Positions 46,711 through 56,064 of a DNA stretch of 64,000 nt are shown in pieces. The DNA comes from Pseudisothecium myosuroides (taxonomy: Eukaryota; Streptophyta; Bryopsida; Hypnales; Lembophyllaceae). The stretch spans positions 5,332,001 through 5,396,000 of the forward strand of contig OX637287.1 of NCBI GenBank assembly GCA_951799445.1. The letters run 5' to 3'. Under the pieces are notes generated by a model that saw only the letters and a program-made list of their open reading frames with translations, was not told the origin of the DNA and made no database searches. How positions within the stretch are numbered: the first letter of the stretch is position 1; each line of letters opens with the position of its first letter. The position numbers and the translations under genes are program-made.

Positions 46711-47058
46711 CTAAACCATTGCAATCTGGCCTTCTGCAGTAGCTAGTGGGCCATGAATGTGATTCAATGGCATCCTGTAGTGGCAGCTTTGAGGCAGTCT
46801 TGAAGCCCACGTTTGGAGCCTCAGTAGCGCCATTGGTGGGGGAGCCTCCCTCTCGTTCTTTAAGCCAGCCTCGATTAAATCGAAATACTTTGCATCCTGA
46901 ACACTCAAAGCCGGAAACAACTCCTCGCCAAGCTCAAGGGCGGGCATCCATGGATCCACAGCCGCTTGCATTTGCCTGCTGATACCATCATCATCCAACT
47001 TTGGTGCCAAGCCCAGCTTCGGGCGATCACTGATGGGTGGCCTTTGGGTGTGCACCAA
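46711..47058 (-). pseudogene. Truncated copy of the double Dof-like gene (C-terminal half only)
   Basis: A 115-codon open frame aligns with residues ~122-236 of the protein encoded at 47619-48329: PPISDRPKLG, QMQAAVDPWMP, LELGEELFPA, DAKYFDL and EAGLKNEREAPPP are shared. Both zinc fingers are missing. The break falls at the residues preceding VHT, and upstream DNA is instead a diverged copy of the WWE 3' flank. There is no proper start region, so it is called a pseudogene even though its frame is open to the same terminal IAMV. Its frame has stayed open while accumulating substitutions, so a short product is not excluded. Confidence 0.7.
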
Positions 47059-47618
47059 GCGAACTATCTTAACACCACTGAACTAATCTGCCTCCAGGAA
47101 TGATTAGTGATAAAGATTAGTGATTAGTGTACTTCTAAATTTGGCTTCTAAGAGAGAGTAGCCTGAATTCTGGCGAATTCTAGCCTGAATTCTAGCACTT
47201 CTGTGCGTGCATCATTTCGGAAACATCTCGTTTAATGGAAAACAGACACAAAAACCACTGAGGACATGCACAATGTGGAAATAGATATTGAGAGAAAACC
47301 AGTAATTTGGCCCGGATGTACCAGAAAGGCAGTGCCAAATCATATAAAATAGAATTGTTATACATCAATCTATTTCACAGCAAAGATCAAATGTGCTAAA
47401 TATGTGACCCAAATTTCTTCAGCAATGTGTGTTTGTACATTGAATAGACCAGGTGTACATCTGTTCAAGTGTTTCAGGGTCTGTTTTAGACCATCACTGA
47501 ATCACACTTTGAACCTACTTTTGATCATACTTTGACATGCGGTTTCTATATAATGCATGGATTTCATTTAAATCTTCTTTACATTGCTAGCAACATACAG
47601 AAGACTTGGCGGTCATTG

Positions 47619-48329
47619 CTAAACCATTGCAATCTCGCCTTCTGCACTAGCTAGTGAGTCATGGATGTGATTCAATGGTATCCTTGAACAACAGCTTTGA
47701 GGCAGCTTTGAGGTCCACGACTGGAGCCTTAGCACCGCCATTGGTGGGGGAGCTTCTCTCTCGTTCTTTAAGCCAGCCTCCATTAAATCGAAATACTTTG
47801 CATCCTCAACACTCATAGCTGGAAACAACTCCTCGCCAAGCTCAAGGTCTGGCATCCATGGATCCACAGCTGCTTGCATTTGCCTGCTAGTACCATCATC
47901 TTCCAACTTTGGTGCCATGCCCAGCTTCGGGCGATCACTAATGGGTGGCCTTTGGTAGGACGAGGTGTGCACCAAGCGCCTTCCTTCACCATTCCCCATC
48001 AATCGCATTTGGAATTGTTGTCCGCAGCTCAAGCACTTGAAGCGCGGCTGCAAGAGATTCTTGTTGTTATAATATTTGAAGGGTGCATTGTCCGCCACGC
48101 CGCAACAGCGGCACTCTCGAGGCAAGCCCTTTAGTTCAGGGGGATCCACGTTCCGCTCCTTGTAGATTAAACCTTGTTGGCGGCCGTGGGAGCCCACGGT
48201 GAAGAATTTTTGGCAATTGCCACATTGGTACCGCGGTTGGGTCCGCTTTCCATTATCATAATACTTGAATACGTTCTCAGTAGATTCATAGCCACAGTGG
48301 TAGCAAAGCGTGAAATGTTTCGCCATCAT
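47619..48329 (-). CDS. Protein with two tandem Dof-like zinc fingers
   Basis: A single open frame of 236 residues. Finger 1 has Cys9, Cys12, Cys36, Cys39 around FKYYDNGKRTQPRYQCGNC. Finger 2 has Cys73, Cys76, Cys99, Cys102 around FKYYNNKNLLQPRFKCLSC. The YYxN...QPRxxCxxC core is the hallmark of plant Dof DNA-binding domains, which use one C-x2-C-x21-C-x2-C finger to recognise AAAG. Here the loops are 23 and 22 residues, the residue before YY is Lys rather than Cys, and two fingers occur in tandem. The C-terminal half (VDPWMPDLELGEELFP, EAGLKNEREAPPP) is unlike known Dof proteins. The start is the first of two Met codons; a TATA box lies about 250 bases upstream and a 30-bp minisatellite fills the leader. 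A nuclear DNA-binding role is inferred. A transposon-derived zinc-binding protein is the main alternative. Confidence 0.75.
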   Translation of the reverse strand: MMAKHFTLCYHCGYESTENVFKYYDNGKRTQPRYQCGNCQKFFTVGSHGRQQGLIYKERNVDPPELKGLPRECRCCGVADNAPFKYYNNKNLLQPRFKCLSCGQQFQMRLMGNGEGRRLVHTSSYQRPPISDRPKLGMAPKLEDDGTSRQMQAAVDPWMPDLELGEELFPAMSVEDAKYFDLMEAGLKNEREAPPPMAVLRLQSWTSKLPQSCCSRIPLNHIHDSLASAEGEIAMV

Positions 48330-48330
48330 A

Positions 48331-48502
48331 CAGAATGATGCAAGACAGTCTCTGAAGAAACTAAAGTATGGAAGAGAGTCTCTGAAGAAACTTAAGAATG
48401 GAAGAGAGTCTCTGAAGAAACTTAAGAATGGAAGACAATCTCTGAAGAAACTTATGAATGGAAGACAGCCCCTGAAGAAACTTATGAATGGAAGACAGTC
48501 TC
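48331..48502. repeat. 30-bp minisatellite in the 5' leader of the Dof-like gene
   Basis: About 5.7 units of 30 bp (plus strand GAAGAAACTTAAGAATGGAA followed by GAGAGTCTCT). Units start exactly at 48331, 48361, 48391, 48421, 48451 and 48481 with few substitutions. The first unit begins two bases upstream of the start codon on the minus strand. The coding-strand unit contains no ATG, so it does not create an upstream start. Confidence 0.92.
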
Positions 48503-48580
48503 GGAGGGATGTAGGAGGGCGGACTAAGGCAGAAGCGATGGTAGAAATAATAAGAAACGGAGAGCCTGGAGGTCCCAGAA

Positions 48581-48588
48581 TTTATACC
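48581..48588 (-). promoter_or_regulatory. TATA box of the Dof-like gene
   Basis: The minus strand reads CCAGGTATAAATTCTGGG, a strong TATAAAT about 255 bases upstream of the ATG. A transcription start near 48550 would give a leader of about 220 bases that contains the whole minisatellite. Confidence 0.55.
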
Positions 48589-49599
48589 TGGGGGAGGAGT
48601 ATGGACCACGCCACTCCGGCGACATGGAACCCGTACCCAGTGAACTGGCAGTCTGAACGGGGGTTGGCGTGTCTGCTTCGTTCATTTGTCTGGAGGATCG
48701 GGCTCGGCCAGGCACCAATGCAAACGGTTCGCAACAACTTGTTACTAACCACTTCTTAACTAACTTGAAACACATTGCTTTTGAAGTCTTCTGAAAGGCA
48801 AGGATGTTATCATTGCTAGACATGAAATCTTGGATAACACTATCGTGAATAGAAGGCGTACAGTCTCACGCTGTCTGTATGATCATCCAGCCTGTACAAT
48901 TCAAGCCAAGTATCTTTTGGCGAACAGAGAATGCACCTGCGGTTCGTAGTTTTCCTGCAAATTAAGTTCAATCCTACAGAATCCGATCTGCGTTGAGGTT
49001 TGGGGCTATAAACATGTGGAAGCAAATTGATAAACACCACTGATCTAATCTGAATTCAAGGAAAAAATTAGTGATAACGATTAATAATTAGTTTGCTTTA
49101 GGCACAAGGAACTAATCTGTCTTCTAAAAGTTATTAAGAGTGGATTCTTGCGAATGCTCTAAAACAATAGTGAGAAGTTGATGACGTGTGCAAGCAGTTC
49201 TGTGCTTGCATAGTTCCGGAAACATATCGACTAAATACGCTGATGGAAAACAGAGCCACACTCACCACTGGCACATAAATCACGTGGAAATACATTTGCG
49301 GGGAAAAACTATCACTTGACCCAGACGTGCCAGAAAGACGGTGGCAAGGCCTTCGAAACTGAGTCGGAAGTTGGAAAACATCAGAGTATTTCACAGTAAA
49401 GTACAAAATATCAGTGAAAACCGATGTGCTGAAAGCGTATGTACAACAACATAAGTCCTGCAAGCCTGAATATACTATTGAGAAGAAAGAAGTATCGTCC
49501 TTATCTTGTTTTACATTGGAATAATGTTCCGAGAAAGTAGCCTAGTTTAACACGAATTACTACCCGTGGAGTTCCTTGATAGCACCGTGGACCGAAAAT

Positions 49600-51096
49600 T
49601 CAGAAGTCATCGTCCGACAGGGAGTCGTAGTAATACTCCCCAGCAGAATCACAGCTCTGCAACCAAGCAATTCAACTATTTCAGCAATCTTGACAGATAC
49701 AGAAGCGGGTATATGTGAAGGATTCAAAACAGGCTCAGGACGTGACTGATTAGCACAATCAATGGACCTCGCTAAAGCGCCAAATTGAACCTAAAATGCT
49801 CTAATTCAATAAGCAGTTTCGAGTATGTCATGTGGGTACTTCTCTTTCGTCAAAGTTATTTAGTTCTTGACCAACACATGCAATATGCTTCATCGACTTC
49901 GGTCATGAAAAGTTTAGCCTCATTTGAAATACACATTTCAGAATATGATTGATCCAATTCATCATTTGAAAACCATAAATCCTTGGTCCTTCCAAGGGGT
50001 TAAGCAATACTCAACACAGATGCACACATCAATCAATTACCTCCCAATAGTCGCATGCTTGACCACGAATGGAGGGGGCCACTTGGAGGGGGCAGGTCAC
50101 TTTTGCCGGAACTCGATTTGCTTCATTCTCTAAAACTTGTAACTGCACGGCTAGAAGATCCGCTTCCAGTTTCATCACCATTTCCTTCAAGCTCCGGATG
50201 CTCTGCAATGGTTAAATTAACACACAACCCCCTTAACAAACAATCACGTCAATGAAAGGCCATGTATATATAAGCATTCTATGTAAACAAGGCTTGTGTT
50301 TCATCACATTCAAGCTAAGTACGTGTAAGATCTTTTGAGATGTTTACATAATGTATTCAATTCAATTGCACATTTACACCGCAGCACTGCCGGGAGTAGC
50401 GCAACAAGAGAACTTCACTCCAAAAAAACAATGCAATGCGCATTACTTAGAAAATTGAACTGGGTCATACTTAGAAGAAGCTGGCTGAATTACCTCCTGG
50501 CAAGCTCGAACGTCTTCTTTGATACTGGCAAGATCATCCGAAGCATTCACGGGGGCAGCGGGTATCCCAGCTGCCGGAGCTTTCACCACTTTGACGTCAC
50601 GGGTGAAGCCGGAGGCTACGTTGATTTGCTTCATGGAGCTCAAGTCCACCACGTACTGGGCACCACGGGAATACTTGGAGCTCACCAGATTTCCAAGCTC
50701 CACACGATTTGCACGGTCGGTAAGACCTTGCTGAATGGCAGCAGCCATGGCGGCGTCATATTGCTTCCATTCTGCATCGTCCCTCCACCAAACTCCTGGT
50801 GAGGTGGGTTCCTCGCAAGCTTTGGTGATGCACATCTCGCAAAACTTCGATGCAGCGCTCTCAATTCCCCAACGTGGCAATGCAACTTCTGAAGTATATG
50901 AGATCGAGATTTCAACTGCAAGAAGAGGAAATGCACATACCAGCTCGAACTCGAAGCCCAAGGTCCTGAATTCTCAGCTCCGTCTACCTCTCCCACTGAT
51001 CCGGAAGCGTGAGCTACAATAGCAGGTACTCTATTGAAATGCACTGAGATTGCAGATCACGGCAATAAGGTACTCGGTATCATGGAATGCTTGCAT
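49600..51096 (-). CDS. WWE-domain protein gene, copy B (apparent nonsense codon in exon 1)
   Basis: Proposed exons on the minus strand are 51096-50988, 50915-50494, 50202-50041 and 49656-49600, matching copy A's structure and GT-AG sites. WWE residues are conserved (WWRDDAEWKQYDAAM, YVVDLSSMKQINVASGFTR). The helix is LKEMVMKLEADLLAVQLQVL and the tail ends SLSDDDF. Exon 3 has six extra codons compared with A, and exon 1 two fewer, both in frame. Exon 2 is in frame, but exon 1 has TAG at codon 22 (51031-51033), where copy A has GAG. If translation begins at the MCITKACEE methionine in exon 2, this stop is irrelevant. The WWE to tail region being open in both copies suggests selection on that part. 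Confidence 0.72.
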
Positions 51097-51249
51097 GGTG
51101 CCATGGCCGACTTTACATTAATATGAGTGCCGTAATTTGGTTACATTACTATTTCTGTACTTAGTGTGCTGCAAAATATCATGATTAAAGTACTAACTTA
51201 CGGATTAGGAATGGAAGACAGTGGAGCCGCCAATTCAGTGAATGTACAA

Positions 51250-51384
51250 CTCTCGATCGGTACTTGATGGCCGCCAATGGAGTTCATTGAGCGCTTCATT
51301 CATTACTCTGTCTGCAAGGTACCAACACCGATTTTTCCTCTCAGGCCATCCTCAATAAAGTCCGGAATTTGCCACGCCAATTAT
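51250..51384 (-). pseudogene. Truncated terminal exon of an unknown gene, copy B
   Basis: Counterpart of 28523-28645. It reads LAWQIPDFIEDGLRG, then is shifted by net +7 bases, and resumes as ADRVMNEALNELHW and WRPSSTDRELYIH before TGA. The family is unknown. It lies directly at the outer edge of the arm. Confidence 0.45.
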
Positions 51385-51388
51385 AACT

Positions 51389-51809
51389 CTAGCTTTTCAC
51401 TATTCTGTAATTAGAACTTGAAATTTATACCATTGGAATCACATCGAATAGTACTTTGAATAGGTCCAAAAAAATTCAATTTCAGTTGTTGGATAAAGAA
51501 AATAAATCACTTCAAAAGCTAGTTAAAAGACAAAAATTATAGTGGTCTTGGCAAATTACAATTAGCAATGCACATTTCACTCCAAATTGGATGCAAATTG
51601 AAGTAAAATGTGCATTGGTAACCATGACTTGTCAAGCCCGTTGTAATTTTTGTCTTGTAGCTAGCTTTTGAAGTGGTTTATTTTTTTTCTCTAATGTCTA
51701 AATTTGAGTTTTCTTGTACCTATTCAAAGTACTTTTGAATGTGCTTCCATTGATAGAAATTTCAAGTCCTAATTACCAAGCACTGAAAAGTTAGAGTTGT
51801 ATATGGTAG
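51389..51809. mobile_element. Foldback element at the outer edge of the right arm
   Basis: The left half pairs with the right half along its length: ACTTGAAATTTATACCATTG with CATTGATAGAAATTTCAAGT, ACTTTGAATAGGT with ACCTATTCAAAGT, and AATGCACATTTCACT with AAGTAAAATGTGCATT at the centre. One arm also occurs alone at 26535-26700. It starts within about 5 bp of where the duplication arm ends. Confidence 0.75.
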
Positions 51810-51826
51810 AGTAGTTACGTTGAACT

Positions 51827-51962
51827 ATTGAACACTCCTTTAGAACATGATTGTGAGAGTGTAAGACTACAATGAGGTTCAATTTTTATATATACCGGAC
51901 TATTGAGGACTCATTTAGAACATGATTGTGTGAGTGTGGGATTACAATGAGGTAGAATATTC
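51827..51962. repeat. Two-unit ~73-bp tandem duplication
   Basis: CTATTGAACACTCCTTTAGAACATGATTGTGAGAGTGT is followed by a second, similar unit containing TTTAGAACATGATTGTGTGA and TTACAATGAGGT. Confidence 0.75.
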
Positions 51963-51964
51963 TT

Positions 51965-52790
51965 ACAACTACCTATTGTGGAAATTTTTTAATAATGTGA
52001 AATTCAATTGGTATTTTTTGTAATGCATTGTACTCTTATGCAGTTTTTATCCAATCTTGATAAAACATATCAACTTTTAGTTTCAAAAAATTGAAATTCT
52101 GTTTTTTGTGAAATTTTTAGATGCATTCTATGGATTTATGTGATAACTAATTGAAAACCATGGTGAATGAACTTTTAGGATTCAATTGTTAAGATATGCA
52201 GGAATCATTATCATGCACATATTTCCTTTCAAAATAAATCTCAATTTTTTTTCAAAATTCATAGTATGGAGAGATCAATGTTAGAACATCTCTTCTAAAT
52301 TTCATATGGAAATTCTTTAGGATAAGTATTCAATAGTATTCTCCACTCTAAAATAATTAAAACATTGGCATATATTAAAATAGCCATATCCACCTTTCTT
52401 ACAAGTTTGAATTGCATTAGATGAAAACATCTAAAATTGGGCTTAAAAAACACTCTTACAATGCAAAATGTCACCTCATGTGTTACAAGATATAGTAAGA
52501 TTACACTGAATTGCATTTGAATAAGCAATGTTCCTAGTATTAAATTACTTAATTTTTTTGGTTGAAGCTTGTTGGAAGTTAAAGGAATATAATAGATTCT
52601 ATTCTTATGCATTTTTTGAACACCGAATGAATAAATTATGAATTTTCAAAGTGTTGAAAATAGGCCTATGCAACTCTAGGGTCTCATGAATATATGCAAT
52701 AAGTTTTAGGCAATAATTTGCAAGGGGCACAATCAAGTGCAATTAGCTTACATGTGTTCCTTACAATTATCCAAATTTCATATCATATGT
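51965..52790. other. AT-rich intergenic sequence
   Basis: Blocks at 52640-52800 (ACTCTAGGGTCTCATGAATAT, TTTTAGGCAATAATTTGC, AGCTTACATGTG) have a diverged direct partner at 58215-58325, so a dispersed repeat is likely. No gene. Confidence 0.4.
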
Positions 52791-52794
52791 CCAC

Positions 52795-53170
52795 TTACAC
52801 TGTATGGGCTTTGTTAAAGACATCTCTAAGGGCATTGACCCCTTTCCAATCCCCCCCCTTCCAACCTATAGGTTGTTGTCTTTCTGAGAAGTTGTATCTC
52901 AATCCCCATAGCAGTTGTGGTGCATTACGATTGGTCCAACCCTTGGTTGATTTTGCAATCAACCTATGGTCAAAAATAGAAAGGTCTATAACACCAATAT
53001 AGGTCAACAAGAATCTTCCACTAAAAAATTCATAGTAATTATGTATAATAAAATTCTGGAAAAATATGCAATCCTTCCAAACTCTATTTCTGTAAAGGGA
53101 AAAAAATTCCACACTCAAAAAACCTGCACTCCAAATATGCGCAGTTGCTTAAGTGGTTGGAAATGGATCG
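52795..53170 (-). pseudogene. Possible LINE ORF2 tail remnant
   Basis: A 107-codon open frame includes FFSLYRNRVWKDCIFFQNF, a GRFLLTYIGVIDLSIFDHRL segment and NAPQLLWGLRYNFSER. The pattern (a Y/L-RN, an aromatic F/W run, then GI-x-x-V-x-DL and a hydrophobic loop) resembles the region after reverse transcriptase in plant LINEs. No catalytic motif lies in the window, so the call is tentative. Confidence 0.3.
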
Positions 53171-53308
53171 GCTCCCTTATTGCACTAAGATATAGCAAGG
53201 AAATATAATGCCCACAAATCTTTGAGAATTTAGGAACCGTTTCACATTTGTCCAGACCAGCCTTTAGAAAAGAAAAGGTACAGTGCAATAATGAGGCAGT
53301 AAAATATT

Positions 53309-55872
53309 CTACTGGGGTACTTTACTGCCGTCAAATCCAGATAGCTCAGCCAAACTTGCGAAATCCTGTTCTCCAGAGAATTTCTGCAAGCGCATGGAGC
53401 AGGGACAACCAAGGATCACAATGAAACACAATCAATTCAGTAAGGTCAAAAGCTGCAACGTGAAATTTAACAAGCACATGAGAATGAACAAGGAATCTAT
53501 AAAGAAGTTAGTCACTTGCCGAATCTAAAACAGAGTTGCACAGGAGTCAAACACATGAATTACACATGAATTGTACACAGGTCTTATAAACAGGATTTAT
53601 TCACGGGAAATATACGAAGGATTTTTACACAAGAATCATTTACTTATGAAAGACTATTCCACCATTGAAATTGCATAACCTATGTTGGAGGAGGTTGAGA
53701 GCACGATACAACTTCATACCTGGCCATTAATAATCCACGTTGGAAAGCCTTGGATGTTGACAGCATCGCATTCCTTGGCAATTTGTACTCCGCTTCTGTA
53801 GCCCTCGGGATAGCATTCAACATAATCGAAGTACTTCATAGCTTCCTTACCAAACATCTGCAGCCCAGGTTAAAACACGCACTCTGGAAGCTTTAGCTTG
53901 CTCTGGATAAAAGCAGGTTGTAACACATTGGGATGCATGGAATAGGCAATCAACTCGACAATATTAACAATAGGCCTTTCAAAGGAATGCGAAGTAACGC
54001 ATTCTCAAATTTGAAACAATTGTCATGCATTTTGTCTTACCTGCTTTTGCTCGAAACAGTGAGAGCACCAAAATGCACCGTACATTTTTGCGCCTATTGC
54101 TTTCAACTGCTTGGCCAAGGCTATCTCCTGTGAGCTTGAGATATGTGTGACTTCTGGAGATATAGGTGGTAGATCTATTTCACCAGACCTGAATTCCAGC
54201 GCGGAGATAACTGTTAATCAGCATATGCTATCGTCTTCGTTTTGCTGGAAAATGTTATAACATGGAAGACATCAAATTTCAAGATAACTAGATTTTCAAG
54301 GAATGCTTTCAAGTGTCCAAATAATATTACACCAAGAATTTGTTAGTTGGGAGTGAATCTTGTCTGCTGAAAAGCGAAAATCAAAACTTAAGCTTAGAAA
54401 ATCAGCATGCCTGATAGCCGCAGAGTCAATGTTGTTAAAGGCCACTGAGAGCACTAAGGCGATGGAGACCCCAGCACCAAATTGGATCCCAGCTACATTG
54501 CGAAGGTCTTTAGGAGAGAAGCCCTGCATGTGTTAAAAATCATTTCAGCTCCGCCGTATGTGACTACAACTCTGCATTTCACATGACTAGAAATATGAAG
54601 TTGCAAGGCCCTCAATGCGCTGCCCACTTCTATAGGATATCAGTCACAATGCATCGAGTATAGTCCTGTACGACTACAGTCCTAGGACTTAACTGACGCA
54701 GCGATCATTGGCTATTTGTCTGATTTTCCTAAAGATAGTGCAACTACATTGTGCAATAACAGATAGAGGAGAGTGATGACAACAGAAACGGATGGAGTGA
54801 ACTCACCACAAGTGTGCACAAGAGAAGACTGGTTGAGAGAAGTGCCGAACCAACACAATATGTACAAGATGCACCACCTAACTTGACATTCAAAATGTAG
54901 ATGAAGTAGGAGCTTGCAACCCCCATTGCTGTGGTGCTTGCCAACAACAACCATTTCAAAAAACCTTCCTCCTCAATAGCACGTTCCTTAGGGTGTGTTG
55001 CCACACGGCCAGCTAAGAGTGTCACTGTACCATATGCAAGCATTCCTACCAGCGACAAAGGAACTCCTGAATTGTCACAAGCACATGTAAGAATAGATAT
55101 ATACAAACTATCCACGCTGTTGGAAGTGAATTGAGTGAAATACTGAATTTCCCACGTATAAATTACAGTTTACATCAAAGTGACCCATTTCACATACCAA
55201 AGATCGTCCCATATTCGCTGTTGAGAACATCGTTGCAACCGGTGCTACCAATAGGACACGAAACTGGACCGCCATACAACTTCATCCATGTCAGATAAGC
55301 AGTCTCAACTAATCCAGCCGCTGCCAGGCCTGTTATCAACCCATAACGCAATTTTGATGGCTCCTCAGCAGAAAATGTTTCTACCCTTTTCACTTCCCCT
55401 TCATTTTTACTGGAGGAGACCTGTGGAGAGCTTTGATTATCGTCGTTTGAAGGGGAAGGAGATTCGGCTCGTATACAAAGCGAAGGGAGCAGGTGAGTTC
55501 GCTGACGGCGATAGCAACCTGTGTCGCATCTTTTCTAAGTCGCACACAACCACATAAGTATATCTTTATCAATTTAAACTTTGTGAGGCACAGAAGACGT
55601 AAATTTGAAAGCACTCACATAATGAATGTGCACATTAAGTAACATACGTTCTTCTACAACATATTGCATCCTCTGGCTCAGTCAGCAGCAAAAACACCAG
55701 AAAGTGCGTTTGGCATACGTTTGGCAGTGCGTACCGTAATAAGTGGGAGATGTCTTGAGATGTGAAAGGGATTTAGATTGCATATGTTTTTGAACTTGTG
55801 CATTCGACTTGAAGTATTCCAAGCACAAGGAACCGGAACTGAAGAGAGTACACAACAGTTTACGATCTCCAT
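53309..55872 (-). CDS. LTO1: VKOR-thioredoxin fusion, LTO1-type thylakoid disulfide oxidoreductase
   Basis: Seven exons fit on the minus strand: 55872-55698, 55518-55198, 55066-54807, 54523-54411, 54188-54041, 53857-53720 and 53383-53309, giving about 409 residues. Order: a Ser/Arg-rich plastid transit-like N-terminus; VKOR membrane domain with Cys pair SCPIGSTGC (Cys146, Cys153) and active CTYC (233-236); a fourth hydrophobic segment; then a thioredoxin-like domain with WCSHC (330-334) and GFPTW. The family oxidises cysteines of lumenal proteins, including photosystem II assembly partners, passing electrons to quinone. All splice junctions keep the frame. Intron 4 uses GC rather than GT (CAG-GCATGC). 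Exon 1 and its start are inferred; Met at 56025 or 55803 are alternatives. The downstream stop is TAG. Length is slightly above the usual 370-380 residues. Confidence 0.92.
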
Positions 55873-56039
55873 GAATAAAGACTTCCAACAATCTGCATAA
55901 TTGCAATCAAACTGATTACTTTGCAAAAAGCTCAGAAATCGAAGATTCGCTTCAAAAAACTCCACATATGACGAACGGCATATTAGAAGCGTAAATAAAT
56001 TATGCAAATTTTGATTAGCTTCCATAACTACCAACTCGG

Positions 56040-56060
56040 AAACCCTAAACCCTAAACCCA
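56040..56060 (-). promoter_or_regulatory. Telo-box upstream of the LTO1-type gene
   Basis: Three AAACCCT units in a row (plus strand AAACCCTAAACCCTAAACCC) lie about 170 bases upstream of the chosen LTO1 start. Telo-boxes of this form are common in 5' leaders and proximal promoters of plant housekeeping and translation-related genes. It may also be an interstitial telomere-like repeat without function. Confidence 0.55.
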
Positions 56061-56064
56061 GAGA

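Larger units (their letters stand above)
45552..51384 (-). repeat. Right arm of inverted segmental duplication
   Basis: Reverse-complement match to 28508-31281. The match is continuous from 51384 down to about 48971 and resumes from about 45913 down to 45552. The 45914-48970 block is absent from the left arm. Parts of that block (46540-46640 and 47045-47400) are themselves diverged direct copies of the WWE 3' flank (49040-49520), so the block grew by further local duplication. Confidence 0.85.

Noticed and set aside
48310..48759. 149-codon plus-strand frame with repeated SLKKLKNGRE units
   Set aside because: It is the translation of the 30-bp minisatellite on the strand opposite the zinc-finger gene; the repeat length being a multiple of three keeps it open by chance.
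56040..56060. True telomere or chromosome end
   Set aside because: Only three AAACCCT units flanked by unique gene sequence; a telo-box or small interstitial repeat fits better.
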